Shown: positions 34,675 through 44,139, counted from the stretch's first letter. The stretch: 58,495 nt of DNA from Bryobacterales bacterium (GCA_016789785.1 JAEUQE010000019.1:1-58495); one strand, 5' to 3'. The notes: generated by a model not told the origin, from the sequence alone. Numbers and translations are program-made.

Positions 34675-36167
34675 TGCGCGACTTGTACTGGATTCTTGCG
34701 CTGGCGTTGATCGCCTTTGGCGGATCGCTCGGAGCACCGTTCCATCTCGACGATTTCGCGCTCGCGCAGGACCCGGCGGTTACGTGGCCAGATGGTTGGA
34801 TCGCCTGCTTCTCGCCCTCCCAAACCAGACCCCTGACGTGGCTCACATTCTGGGCAAATTTCCAGTTGGGAGGGACGAATCCAACCGGCTATCACGCTGT
34901 GAATCTGCTGCTTCATTTGGCAAACATCGCACTCGTGTGGACGGTGCTGCGTAGGCTGGCGCCCGCCGCCGCTGCCACGATCGCAACCGTGATCTTCGCG
35001 CTCCATCCGCTCCAAACAGAAGCGGTCACTTATGTTTTCGCGCGCGCCACGTTGCTGATGACGCTGTTCTGCCTTCTGTCGCTGCGCGACTGGACCATAC
35101 AGCGCCACGGCCGAGCCATCGCGTGGTTCGCGCTCGCGTTGCTTGCAAAGGAGGAATGCGTTACCTATCCGCTGGTGCTTGCGCTGCTGCATCTATCGAT
35201 TTCCAGGGATGTACGTGAGCGCAAGCCGATTGCGGCAATGCTCGCGCTGTCCGCCGTGTTGGGAGCCCGGGTACTGTGGGCGACGGCAGTGACACAAGGC
35301 TCGGGCGCCGGTGCGCAATCAGGGATCGCGCCGCTCGACTATTTCTCTGTGCAGGGGGCGGCGATCTTGCGCTATCTCCGCCTGTTGTTCTGGCCCCATG
35401 GCTTCTCGTTTGAATCGCCGCTGACAGTGGCCGCGCAGTGGTGGGCGTGGCTGCCCATCGCGATTTCCGCATACGTTGCCACACGCCGCTTCGACAAGGC
35501 CCGCGAAGGATTCTGGTGGCTGAGCGCGTTGCTGATCCTCGCGCCGAGTTCCAGCATTCTTCCCGCAATGGATCTCTCCGCCGACCGGCGCACGTACTTC
35601 GCGCTAGCGGCTATGGGCGCCGTGATCGGCCTGTGGTGGCACCGGCAGTCTCGCTGGATCGCCATCGGCCTCGGGTTGGCGCTTACGGCACTCAGCACAA
35701 TCCAGTCGCAGACGTGGCGCGATCCCAAAGCACTGTGGCGCCAGGCGATCGCAGAGGCGCCGCGCAAAGTTCGCCCGCACATCCAGCTTGCACGGCAACT
35801 CGCGCCGTCGGAGGCGCTCGCTCTGCTCTCCGAAGCTCAATCTTTTGCGCCAAACGATGCAAACCTCGCATCCGAAAAGGGGCGGATTCAGTTGGAGAGC
35901 GGGAATCCGCAACTCGCTCTTGGCGAGTTTGGCCGGGCACTGGCGCTCGCACCGGACGACGCGCGAATGGTGAATAATCGAGGCGTGGCGCTGACGCGAC
36001 TTGGCCAGACCGAAGTAGCGAAGATGGACTTCGAACGCGCTCTCCGAATGGAGCCGTGCTTTTTCGATGCCCTCTGGAACCTACGAAGACTCGGGTACGC
36101 TCATCAGCCAGACCCGCGGTGCAGATTTACAGCCAGTCAGCGACGATCTCTCAATGAGAGCCCGTAG
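34674..36167 (+). CDS. TMTC/DUF1736-like membrane protein with TPR tail
   Basis: A 497-residue protein with about ten membrane spans and a C-terminal TPR region. The loop after span 1 has HLDDF, like the acidic motif of GT-C mannosyltransferases. FALHPLQTEAVTYVFARATLL and the LSADRRTYFALAAMG region match TMTC-type proteins. TPR units from about 400 include LALGEFGRALALAPDDARMVNNRGVAL. It may glycosylate secreted proteins using a lipid-linked sugar. The start is TTG 34674, and the 3' end overlaps the next gene by 14 bases. Confidence 0.78.
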   Translation: MRDLYWILALALIAFGGSLGAPFHLDDFALAQDPAVTWPDGWIACFSPSQTRPLTWLTFWANFQLGGTNPTGYHAVNLLLHLANIALVWTVLRRLAPAAAATIATVIFALHPLQTEAVTYVFARATLLMTLFCLLSLRDWTIQRHGRAIAWFALALLAKEECVTYPLVLALLHLSISRDVRERKPIAAMLALSAVLGARVLWATAVTQGSGAGAQSGIAPLDYFSVQGAAILRYLRLLFWPHGFSFESPLTVAAQWWAWLPIAISAYVATRRFDKAREGFWWLSALLILAPSSSILPAMDLSADRRTYFALAAMGAVIGLWWHRQSRWIAIGLGLALTALSTIQSQTWRDPKALWRQAIAEAPRKVRPHIQLARQLAPSEALALLSEAQSFAPNDANLASEKGRIQLESGNPQLALGEFGRALALAPDDARMVNNRGVALTRLGQTEVAKMDFERALRMEPCFFDALWNLRRLGYAHQPDPRCRFTASQRRSLNESP

Positions 36168-36660
36168 CTACCTGTTACGCACTCAGATGGTTGCGCCGGT
36201 CTCGATTCAGGAGGCTTTCGCGATCTTTGAGGATCCCCGCAATCTGGCGAAAATCACGCCCCCTTGGCTGAACTTCCAGATCATCACTCCGGAGCCCATT
36301 GTGATGAAGCGAGATGCGGTATTCGACTACCGCTTCAAATGGGTTGGCCTCCCCATGTCCTGGCAGACCATCATCACCGACTACGAGCCTCCGTTCTTCT
36401 TCGTCGACTTTCAGGCCAAGGGGCCATACACTCTGTGGAAGCACAGCCACACATTCAAACCTTCCGCCGAGGGGACCATTGTCACCGACGAGGTCGAGTT
36501 CATCCTGCCTCTCGGCGTTCTCGGGAAGATCGCCCTGAAGGCGGGTGTATCCGAGCAGTTGAAGCAGATCTTCCGTTTCCGGCAGGAGACGCTGAACAGC
36601 ATCATGTGCCGGGGAGAAGGCCGCTGGACGGAGCCCGGAATTACCGCCCTATACCGGTAA
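36154..36660 (+). CDS. SRPBCC-fold protein (cyclase/dehydrase-like)
   Basis: A 168-residue START/Bet v1-type ligand-binding protein. The pattern APVSIQEAFAIFEDPRNLAKITPPWLNF is typical of the group found near CDP-sugar epimerases and NAD-dependent epimerases. No signal peptide. The start at ATG 36154 is chosen because the upstream part from 36067 is antisense-like. It overlaps the TMTC stop by 14 bases and, at its 3' end, the broken gene by 20 bases. Confidence 0.78.
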   Translation: MRARSYLLRTQMVAPVSIQEAFAIFEDPRNLAKITPPWLNFQIITPEPIVMKRDAVFDYRFKWVGLPMSWQTIITDYEPPFFFVDFQAKGPYTLWKHSHTFKPSAEGTIVTDEVEFILPLGVLGKIALKAGVSEQLKQIFRFRQETLNSIMCRGEGRWTEPGITALYR

Positions 36661-37065
36661 GTGCACGCGCCTCACGGGCGAGTTGCAGTCCACCCAGGCC
36701 TGACACAACCGAGAATGGAACCCAAAGTACGCGGCTACGGCCCACACGATCCACGGTGGCGGCGCGCAGGCGATACTTTCCCGGCCGCTCGACTGTGAAG
36801 TTCAGGGAGACCAATGCGCCGCTCGAATCTCCATTCACATGGGGCTTGACGTTCGGACTTTGTAAGAAGCGGTAGTCCACCGGTTCGGGACCGTAGAGTT
36901 CCCAGGCAACCATCGCGTTGTGATACACACCAGATGGATCCGCGCCGGTTGTGTAATAGATGGTACTCGTGGAAGACGAAATCGTGGCAGTGGCAGTCAC
37001 CTCCAGTGCCGCCCCCTGTTTGGCTTCGAGTGCCACCGAGAGCGCCGGAGACGCACCCGGCGCCG
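36641..37065 (-). pseudogene. C-terminal part of inversion-split gene
   Basis: The minus strand from 37063 down to the stop at 36641 reads APGASPALSVALEAKQ, then TISSSTSTIYYTTGADPSG, YHNAMVAWELYGPEP and VNFTVERPGKYRLRAATVD-like text: a beta-sandwich-like C-terminal domain of about 140 residues. Upstream of about 37065 the same frame turns into Arg/His-rich antisense text. It should continue from the segment at 37066-37659 once that is flipped. Two bases (37064-37065) are surplus in the reconstruction. Confidence 0.7.
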
Positions 37066-37077
37066 CGCTCCCTGCTG
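37063..37077. repeat. Imperfect inverted repeat at inversion ends
   Basis: Plus-strand CCGCGCTCCCTGCTG at 37063-37077 has two imperfect partners on the minus strand near the other end. They are CCGCCGCTCC at 37662-37653 (nine matching bases with one bulge, at the inferred breakpoint) and CCGCGATCCCTCCTC at 37623-37609 (12 of 15 match, same codon phase). The matches are short, so they may be microhomology rather than recombinase sites. Confidence 0.45.
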
Positions 37078-37659
37078 TCCGTGATTTACGGCTTTTTACG
37101 TGGCGCCGCGCGATTGGGGCGGAAGGAATGGGGCGTAAGTATCTATGGCGCCGTGCAGCGCAACGATGCGCCTTTCTGGTTGACACATGCCTACGATCTC
37201 GGCGCGACCCACTTCTTCTTCTGGGATACTTACAAGCTTGCGCTTGTCCCCTACCGCGAAGTCCTGGCGCTGGCGAGGCATCTGCGAGACCATGCGGACA
37301 CACATCCTCGTACTCACCTGGCTGCACTACGCAATGCCGGCGAGGCGGCGATTCTCCTGCCTCCTGGCTACGATCTCGGCCACGTATTTATGGGGAAGGG
37401 TCTGCTGTGGGGGCTGCCGGAACTGAACCTTGAGCGCGTCAACAAACAGCGCGTGAAACACCGCACCGTGATGAGTAACTTCTTTCTGGAGATCGAGCGC
37501 TGCCAGCGTGTGGGCATTCCCTTTGATTTGTTCTGGGACCTGCCGGGTATGCGATACGAGAACTACCGGCAAGTGGTTCGCGTGCGGACAGATGGGAAAG
37601 TGGAGGTCGAGGAGGGATCGCGGCGGACACTGCTTGCGGCGGCGCGCAGGGCGGAGCGG
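37066..37659 (+). pseudogene. Inverted middle segment of the split gene (594 bp)
   Basis: Read on the plus strand this is clearly protein: SLLSVIYGFLRGAARLGRKE, GVSIYGAVQRNDAPFW, YDLGATHFFFWDTYKL, AAILLPPGYDLGHVFMGKG and PFDLFWDLPGMRYENY, with codon use like its neighbours. On the minus strand the same bases give Arg/His/Gln/Pro-rich nonsense. There is no credible start codon or ribosome site before it, and the frame continues at both ends into antisense of the flanking parts. Exactly 198 codons long, it fits between the flanking parts in frame. An unknown enzyme core, possibly a glycosidase-like barrel. Confidence 0.75.
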
Positions 37660-38739
37660 CGGATCATCCTGCGCGAGTTGTGTCCCGTAGGTCATGTTCA
37701 TCTCCGGGACCGTACGCTGCGTGCCGATCCTGCCGGGAGGCTCGAAGACGAAAGCGGCTGGGGAGTAAGGGTCCTGAGTAAGTTGATGGATTGCGCTCGC
37801 AGGCATCGTTTCCCATGTATAGAGATTCGTCTGCACGAGTTGCATGCCGCCGAGATCCACGTCCTGCCTGGCGGCGAGAATCTTGTGCGTGGCATGCGCC
37901 ACGCGGTGCGCGGTCTCCTGAAAATACTTCCGGAAGGCTTCCAGTACGGTCTCCGGCTGCAACGACTTCCGGAAGTCCGGATCTTTCGCCAGCCGTGGAC
38001 GGATCACATGGTCGCGCGTGCCGACCGCGGGCTCATCGAGAAACAGCGTCCCACCGAGATACAGGCTGCGGTAGAGCATTTCGGGATAAGGAAGCTGCGC
38101 GGCGGCGCCCCAATAGAACAGTCCGAGTTCCTCGGCCCACGCCGCCTGCTCCGCGTCCACGTTGACACAGGTAATACCGGCATCCGCCATCTCCCGGAAT
38201 TCCTCACGAGTAAGCCTTCGCAACTCGTAGTCCGAGTCATCCCACCGGCGGCGATCGTCCACCGGGCGAGTGTTATGAGGAGTTCCGATGAGTAAATCCG
38301 GCCGCTGAGTGACGACCGCCGCGTCCTCCGGCATGGGCGGAGGTGGATCTCCCGATTTCGACTGCAGCGTGTAGCGGTGCCCAAGATACTCCGCGCCCTC
38401 GCCAGTGATCTTCGGCGTCAATTGCAGCGCGAACACCTTTGGAGTAAGTGCCCCGCCGAGGGCATCGCGATACTCCCTGGGGCGCTGATCGCCCTCCTGC
38501 AGAATGTAGCGGAGAGGAGCAGTCCGCCCGCGGCTCCCATTCCGGCTCCAGACTCGAAACCGCGCTCCCGAAGCTTTGCGCGCTTCCAGATAAAGCAGTG
38601 CGTCCTCGGCATTCGGACGATCCCGGGACCAGCGGAATTCCGTCACAACCGACGCCCTGGCAGTACCGGAAGACTCCAGTCTGTAGTAACTGGTTTCGGC
38701 GCGCAGCCAGAGGGCGGAGATCATGAGAAGGACCCACAT
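37660..38739 (-). pseudogene. N-terminal part of inversion-split exported protein
   Basis: ATG 38739 (MWVLLMISALWLRAE, a signal peptide) opens a frame that is convincing for 360 codons. It includes SYYRLESSGTARASVV, EFREMADAGITCVNVDAEQ, LGLFYWGAAAQL and YLGGTLFLDEPAVGTRDH, ending EMNMTYGTQLAQDDP. The codons then run on as antisense-type text to a stop at 37327. The parent would be about 698 residues, exported, family not recognised. Its ATG is one base after the GNAT stop, so the gene was the second in an operon. Confidence 0.75.
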
Positions 38740-38740
38740 A

Positions 38741-39238
38741 CTACTGATCCGCGAAACGATCGAGTGCCTCGCCCGACAGGCGAAAAATCGTCCAGTCATC
38801 CAATGGAACCGCTCCAAGGCTCTTGTAGAACTGAATGGAAGGCTCGTTCCAATCAAGAACCGCCCAGTCCAGGCGTCCGCACTTTCTCTCAACAGCCACC
38901 GCGGCAACCCGGGCCAACAGCGCTTTTCCGATCCCTTTCCCGCGAAACCGCGGCTCGACGAAGAGGTCCTCCAAGTAGATCCCGGGACGCCCGAGAAATG
39001 TCGAAAAATTGTGAAAAAAGAGCGCCATTCCCGCCGGCGTGCCATCGTGGTACGCAATCAGCGCCTCCGCCACCTTTCTTTCACCAAACATACCGTCGCG
39101 CAGAGTCTCTTCCGTGGCAACCATTTGGTCCAGAAGTTTCTCGTACTCCGCCAGGCTGCGGATGAAGTGCAGAAGGAGAGCCGTGTGCTCCGGCCGTGCC
39201 TCAACGATCTCAATTGCGGGCATAGCTCTTATTGTCAC
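38741..39238 (-). CDS. GNAT N-acetyltransferase (diamine/thialysine acetyltransferase-like)
   Basis: A 165-residue acetyl-CoA-dependent acetyltransferase. Motif A is DLFVEPRFRGKGIGKALL with the acetyl-CoA loop RGKGIG. WAVLDWNEPSIQFYKSLGA is the motif B pattern shared with spermidine/spermine acetyltransferase. The IYLEDLFVEP signature also points to that subgroup, though the substrate is not certain. A later start at 39223 (MPAIEIVEARPEH) is plausible. It is followed directly by the split gene. Confidence 0.87.
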   Translation of the reverse strand: MTIRAMPAIEIVEARPEHTALLLHFIRSLAEYEKLLDQMVATEETLRDGMFGERKVAEALIAYHDGTPAGMALFFHNFSTFLGRPGIYLEDLFVEPRFRGKGIGKALLARVAAVAVERKCGRLDWAVLDWNEPSIQFYKSLGAVPLDDWTIFRLSGEALDRFADQ

Positions 39239-39259
39239 TCAACCGTGGGCCGACGCTGG

Positions 39260-40819
39260 TTAGCCAGCGGTCCAGCGCAACAGCGCCTTCTGAAGATCCG
39301 TCATGCTTACTGGCTTGGCCAGGTAGTCGTCCATTCCGGCCGCGAGGCACAGTTCGCGATCGCCCTCCATGGCACTGGCTGTCATGGCGATGATCACGGT
39401 TCGGCGCCCAGTAGCCGATTCCCGGCGGCGAATCGCGCGAGTGGTCTCGAATCCATCCATTTCCGGCATGTGGCAGTCGAGGAACGCGACATCCACAGTG
39501 GAGCGCTCCATCATATCGAGCGCTTCTTTGCCATTGGATGCGAGTTCCACATGGCACCCGAGTTTTTCCAGCAGCCTTGCCGCAAGCCTACGATTGATCT
39601 CGTTGTCTTCCACCACCGCGACACGCAAGCTTGGGCCGGGAGGAGCGTCAGCCGTCACATTGAGCCGCGCGGCGCCGGAAACGGGGGCTTGCGCGAGTGG
39701 AAGACGCAACGTGAACCAGAAGGTCGCACCCTCACCCAGCCGGCTGTCCACGCCAATGGTCCCTTTCATCAACTGAACAAGTTCCTTGCTGATCGCCAGA
39801 CCGAGGCCTGAACCGCCGTATCGCCGCGTGGTCGACGCATCCGCTTGTGTGAACTTTTCGAAGATCTGCTGTTGCGCTTCCGCCGCAATCCCGATCCCTG
39901 AATCCTGCACGGCAAAGCGAACGAGCGCCTCCCTGGCTTTCAATTCCAGGCATTCCACTTCAATCCGGACAAACCCGCTCTCGGTGAACTTGAGCGCATT
40001 GCCCGCCAGGTTGATCAGCACCTGGCAAACCCTCCCGCGATCCCCAATGACGGCGTCCGACCGCGCTTCGGGTGTCACCGTGAGCAGTTCGATCCCCTTG
40101 CGCGTCGCTTCCGGGCGAAGAACGGCAGCCACATCGGCTACAGTCTTGCCGATGCTGAACGAGGCACGCTCAAGTTCGAGCCGCCCCGCCTCAATCCGGG
40201 AAAGATCGAGAATGTTGTCCACGATCTCCCGCAGCATTTTCCCTGAGCTTTCCAGATCGCGCAGGATGCCCCGCTGTTCGCCGGTCAAGGGTGTGTAGTG
40301 CAACAACTCCGTCATGCCGATCACGCCATTGAGGGGCGTCCGGATCTCATGACTCATGTTCGAGAGAAACTGGCCCTTCACTGCGATCAGCCTCTCATAC
40401 TCGTGGTTGAGTGCCTGCAGCTCCGTGGTGCGGTCTTGGACCTTGCGCTCCAAGTCCCGTTTCGCTTCCGCCAAGGCGTCGGAGTAGCGGCGCCGCTCAT
40501 ACATCAGCACGGCAAGAACCACGCCGACCGTCGCGCCCATCACGCGGTTGAAGCTTACTGGCTTGCGATCAGCGGGGACCCGAATGGAGGGGACAAGGAA
40601 CGTGGTGGCAAAGATCAATGCGTAGGCTACGATGTGGCACGTTCCTCGAAGCATCCAGCCCGTGTAGAGTGCCGGCAGCAGATAGAAGATGCTGTAAGTG
40701 CGTGAGAAAGGCCGCAGATAGTCAAGGCTGGCCGCAAACACGAGAAGTAGTGCAACGACTACGCAATGCACCCCTTGAGACCGCCGGTCTCGGTGCGACA
40801 ACGATTCGGATGGGGACAT
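39260..40819 (-). CDS. Membrane hybrid histidine kinase with C-terminal receiver
   Basis: A 519-residue sensor. It has about four N-terminal hydrophobic segments (about 15-115) without a large external loop, a coiled linker, HisKA with the phospho-His in FLSNMSHEIRTPLNG, and a HATPase with NALKFTESG, DSGIGI and GGSGLGLAI. The receiver has VVEDNEINRRLA, the Asp in VAFLDCHMPEMDG and the Lys in YLAKPVS. The start at 40819 (MSPSESLSHRD) is preferred to 40918. It has no output domain; a partner HPt is not in the window. It follows the NarL gene by about 95 bases. Confidence 0.9.
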   Translation of the reverse strand: MSPSESLSHRDRRSQGVHCVVVALLLVFAASLDYLRPFSRTYSIFYLLPALYTGWMLRGTCHIVAYALIFATTFLVPSIRVPADRKPVSFNRVMGATVGVVLAVLMYERRRYSDALAEAKRDLERKVQDRTTELQALNHEYERLIAVKGQFLSNMSHEIRTPLNGVIGMTELLHYTPLTGEQRGILRDLESSGKMLREIVDNILDLSRIEAGRLELERASFSIGKTVADVAAVLRPEATRKGIELLTVTPEARSDAVIGDRGRVCQVLINLAGNALKFTESGFVRIEVECLELKAREALVRFAVQDSGIGIAAEAQQQIFEKFTQADASTTRRYGGSGLGLAISKELVQLMKGTIGVDSRLGEGATFWFTLRLPLAQAPVSGAARLNVTADAPPGPSLRVAVVEDNEINRRLAARLLEKLGCHVELASNGKEALDMMERSTVDVAFLDCHMPEMDGFETTRAIRRRESATGRRTVIIAMTASAMEGDRELCLAAGMDDYLAKPVSMTDLQKALLRWTAG

Positions 40820-40914
40820 GCAATTTCCGTCAGACAGGAGGGAATGAAGTAGTATACATGAACTCATCAGACGCTGACAGAATAGTGCACCTCCCGCGCC
40901 GCGCCCGCCCCGCA

Positions 40915-41553
40915 TCACGCAATCAGGCCGTGGCGAATCGCGTGCTGCACGAGTTCGGCACTCGTCTTCACGCCGAGATCATCCATCAGCTTGTACTTGT
41001 GCGTCTCCACGGTGCGCGGCGAGATGTTGAGAATCGCGCCTATCTCCTTCGCCGACTTCCCCTCCGCCAGCAACTGCAGGACTTCCCGCTGGCGCCCCGT
41101 GAGTTCGATGGTACGCTTGCCATGCCGCCTCGTCTCATCCAGCAGTTCCTCCATCGACGCGGTTCGCAGTTGCGGCGAGAGATACGTGCGCCCAGCCAGC
41201 GCCTCGCGAATGGCGATCACCAGCTCGTCCGACGCGGAGTGCTTCAGCACATAGCCGCTACCGCCCGCATCCATGGCTCGGCTCACGTAAGTCGCATCCG
41301 GATGCATGGTGAGGAAAACCACCTTGGCGCGCAGCCCGTCCTCGCGGAGCTTTCGCACGGCTTCAATCCCGTTGAGCAGAGGCATGGAGATATCCGCGAC
41401 GATCACATCGGGATCGAGCGCATGCGCCTGATCAATCAGCTCGCGTCCATTCGTCGCGGTTCCGAGGAGTTGGTACTCCGCCTCCAGAAGACTGCGCAGC
41501 CCATCAAGCACGATCTTGTGATCATCCGCCAGAAGAATGGTTGGCTTCTTCAT
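40915..41553 (-). CDS. NarL/LuxR-family response regulator
   Basis: A 212-residue two-domain regulator. The receiver has LLADDHKIV, phospho-Asp in VIVADISMP and a Lys in GYVLKHS. The HTH, LTGRQREVLQLLAEGKSAKEIGAILNISPRTVETHK, is the LuxR type. Its start overlaps the stop of the sensor kinase (ATGA), so they are a cognate pair, and it probably activates genes not in this window. Confidence 0.93.
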   Translation of the reverse strand: MKKPTILLADDHKIVLDGLRSLLEAEYQLLGTATNGRELIDQAHALDPDVIVADISMPLLNGIEAVRKLREDGLRAKVVFLTMHPDATYVSRAMDAGGSGYVLKHSASDELVIAIREALAGRTYLSPQLRTASMEELLDETRRHGKRTIELTGRQREVLQLLAEGKSAKEIGAILNISPRTVETHKYKLMDDLGVKTSAELVQHAIRHGLIA

Positions 41554-44114
41554 GAAGTCTGCTCCGCCGGCCCTGCCGCCGGCCGTGTCACTGGCAGTGT
41601 CACTCGAATCGTAGTTCCGTTGCCAGGAGACGAATCCACAATCAGACGACCGCCGAGCAATCGAGTGCGCTCCTCCATACTCGCCAGCCCCAGTCCCGGA
41701 CCGCGGTTCGGACGGGTCCTGTCGAAGCCGATGCCATCATCGCGAATTTCCAACATTACTCGTTCGCCACCGCCCCGTAGCGATACCCACACCTGACCTG
41801 CCTGCGCGTGTTTTGAGATATTGCGAAGCGCTTCCTGTACGATGCGATACAGCGCAAGTCGCACCTCTTTGCTCATACTGGGCAGATCTTGAATCTCCAG
41901 ATCCACGGGAGGACCGCCGCGCTCGAACGAAGCGCGGCATTCCGCGCCCACCGCCGCCGCAAGCCCGAGATCATCCAGAGTGGAGGGATGCAGCCGCCGC
42001 GACAAACCGTGCACGTCGGTCGAGATGCGAGCCATACTTTGCTTGATCGCCTCCAGACCATCGCGCACGCCCGTGTCAGTCAACGCCAGATTCTGCAACC
42101 GGCCAGCCTCAATCGCAACCGCGGCCAGACGCTGCGTCAAGTCGTCGTGCAATTCGCGCGCCACCCGAGTGCGTTCGTCCTCCTGCGCGGCAATCAACCG
42201 CCCAGCCAACAGTTCCAACTCAGCCTGCTTTTCCCGCAGGGCGATCGCCGCCTTCCGATACTCGGTGATGTCCTGCGCCGCGCAAACGATTCCCGCCAGC
42301 CGGTTGGGCTGCGCACTCAAGTACGCCGCGGTAAAGAACACGGGCACCCTGGCGCCATCCGCCCGAACAATTTCAGCCTCCACCGTTTCAAGCTGACGCT
42401 CCTGATACAAGCGCTCCAGAAGTGGCCGCCAAGTGCTTTCGGGGAGAAAACTGCGCACGGGTAGCCCGCGGATCCGGTCCGGCGCAACTCCCAGCAACTC
42501 GCATGCGGCGGGATTCGCCTCGCGAATTGGCGAGCCAAACAGATCCGTCACCGTGGCGCCAAGCTCGGCCTCCACGACAAACACGGCGTTGATCAACGAC
42601 GACAGAATGCGATCCAGCTCGTGCTTTGAGACCGTGGTGCTCTCCAGGTCCTCCGCCATTCGATTCAGTGCCGAAGCAAGTTGCCCGATCTCATCGTCAG
42701 CCTTCACCGAAGTGCGCGCGCTGAAATCGCGCGAGCCCATCCGGCGTGCGGATTCCGTCAACCGCAGCACCGGTTCCGTCACGCTCCGCGCCAGCGCGGA
42801 CGCGGCGAGAAAGAACGCGCCTGCAATGAGAATCCCGTAGCCGAGAATACTGTTGCGCAGACTGTCCACAGGCGCGAGTGCCTCAGCCGCATCGATCTCC
42901 GCCACCAGCGTCCACTCGAGCCCGGGCACCTGCAACGGCGTCGAGGATCGAAGCACCTTCGTCCCCAGCAGATTCGCCGCCGGGCCCGTCCACGGCTCCT
43001 TCACCGAAACGGTAAGATCAGGAACCCGCAACGTCAGCACGGCGGTGCGGTTCGCTTGAATGCGTGCGATCAAAGCGCGGTCAAAGCCCGCCGTTCGCAG
43101 ACGAGTGAGAAAATCCTCGGGCTTCTCGATCTCCTGGCGGAAGTCGGACCGCAAGCTGCCATCGGCACCCACGATGTAGGCCTGGCCCGTATCGCCCAGC
43201 CCTTCTTCCTTCCAGTTACGATTCGCCGTCATCACACGGTTCACCTCGGAGATCGAGATTTGAATCGCCAGCGCGCCAATCTTCTCGCCCCGCCGCCACA
43301 CCGGCGCCGCAACGAACGCCGCCGGAGCATCGTGCGAAGGCAGATAACGCGCGTAGTCTTCGATGACTGCGTTCTCGGGTTCCGGAATTGCGAGAGCTCG
43401 CAGAAAAGCGCGGCCCAACGCGTTCTTTGCGTAGGGCGGCTCATTGAGACGCGCGCCGAGGTCGATCTCCTTGAACACGGAATAGACGACACGGCCACTC
43501 GCGTCAATCAGGAAGATGTCGTAAAAGCCGAACGCGGACTGATAGCGATGCAGGGTGGGATGATACCGCGCGTGCGCTTTGCCATACCTTCCCGCCGCCG
43601 CATCCAACAAGCGGTCCTTCGCTCCCAGCGGATGCGGGTTTGCCGCGATGTAGAGATGTTGCAGGCTGCGCGCCTGTTCCTCTTTCGGAATCCAGTGAAC
43701 GTACTTCTCGTCATTCGGGACGGTGCGAAAGAACTGACGGTAGTGAGCGGCGAGAGCCTCTTCCGCCGCGGCCGTCATTGGCGGAATCGAGCCCCACGAC
43801 TGCTCGAATTCCTCCAGCGCCGCCATGGTCGATTCGTCGGTGGAAAGCGCGAGCACATGGTTCACCAGATCCTCGAAGTAGCGCTCGATCTGGCGTGCCC
43901 GTGTTTGGCGGATCGCGGTCAAACGGTCGGCCGTGGCTTGCCGCAGGGCGGAAGTTGCCCCGGCCCAGGCTTCCCATCCCGTGACGGCGATCGCGATGGA
44001 GCCGAGCAGCAGGAACGCGGTCTGCAATCTGGCGCGATAAGAACGTAGCACTAGCAACGATCGTAACAAGCGTACGCCGTCATTCGGAATCAGGCGAATC
44101 CCGGTCCGCGGCAA
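41550..44114 (-). CDS. Membrane sensor histidine kinase (Cache-HAMP-PAS-HisKA_3)
   Basis: An 854-residue NarX-type kinase. Transmembrane segment 1 (about 30-50), a large periplasmic dCache-like region (about 60-410), and TM2 (about 425-445) are followed by HAMP (EPVLRLTESARRMGSRDF), PAS with a PAC end (GIVCAAQDITEYR) and HisKA_3 with the His in RVARELHDDLTQR. The HATPase has ALRNISKHAQAG, IRDDGIGFD and GLGLASMEER. The start is TTG 44114; a GTG 21 codons later (VLRSYRARL) is also possible. Co-translated with the NarL regulator. Confidence 0.88.
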   Translation of the reverse strand: MPRTGIRLIPNDGVRLLRSLLVLRSYRARLQTAFLLLGSIAIAVTGWEAWAGATSALRQATADRLTAIRQTRARQIERYFEDLVNHVLALSTDESTMAALEEFEQSWGSIPPMTAAAEEALAAHYRQFFRTVPNDEKYVHWIPKEEQARSLQHLYIAANPHPLGAKDRLLDAAAGRYGKAHARYHPTLHRYQSAFGFYDIFLIDASGRVVYSVFKEIDLGARLNEPPYAKNALGRAFLRALAIPEPENAVIEDYARYLPSHDAPAAFVAAPVWRRGEKIGALAIQISISEVNRVMTANRNWKEEGLGDTGQAYIVGADGSLRSDFRQEIEKPEDFLTRLRTAGFDRALIARIQANRTAVLTLRVPDLTVSVKEPWTGPAANLLGTKVLRSSTPLQVPGLEWTLVAEIDAAEALAPVDSLRNSILGYGILIAGAFFLAASALARSVTEPVLRLTESARRMGSRDFSARTSVKADDEIGQLASALNRMAEDLESTTVSKHELDRILSSLINAVFVVEAELGATVTDLFGSPIREANPAACELLGVAPDRIRGLPVRSFLPESTWRPLLERLYQERQLETVEAEIVRADGARVPVFFTAAYLSAQPNRLAGIVCAAQDITEYRKAAIALREKQAELELLAGRLIAAQEDERTRVARELHDDLTQRLAAVAIEAGRLQNLALTDTGVRDGLEAIKQSMARISTDVHGLSRRLHPSTLDDLGLAAAVGAECRASFERGGPPVDLEIQDLPSMSKEVRLALYRIVQEALRNISKHAQAGQVWVSLRGGGERVMLEIRDDGIGFDRTRPNRGPGLGLASMEERTRLLGGRLIVDSSPGNGTTIRVTLPVTRPAAGPAEQTS

Positions 44115-44139
44115 CCGCGATTGGGGTGTGAATCCAGGA

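Noticed and set aside
36934..38295. 453-codon plus-strand ORF as a gene
   Set aside because: Only 37066-37659 looks like protein; both flanks are antisense of the broken minus-strand gene, and there is no start site.
42681..44048. 455-codon plus-strand ORF
   Set aside because: It is antisense to the sensor kinase, whose domains are unmistakable.
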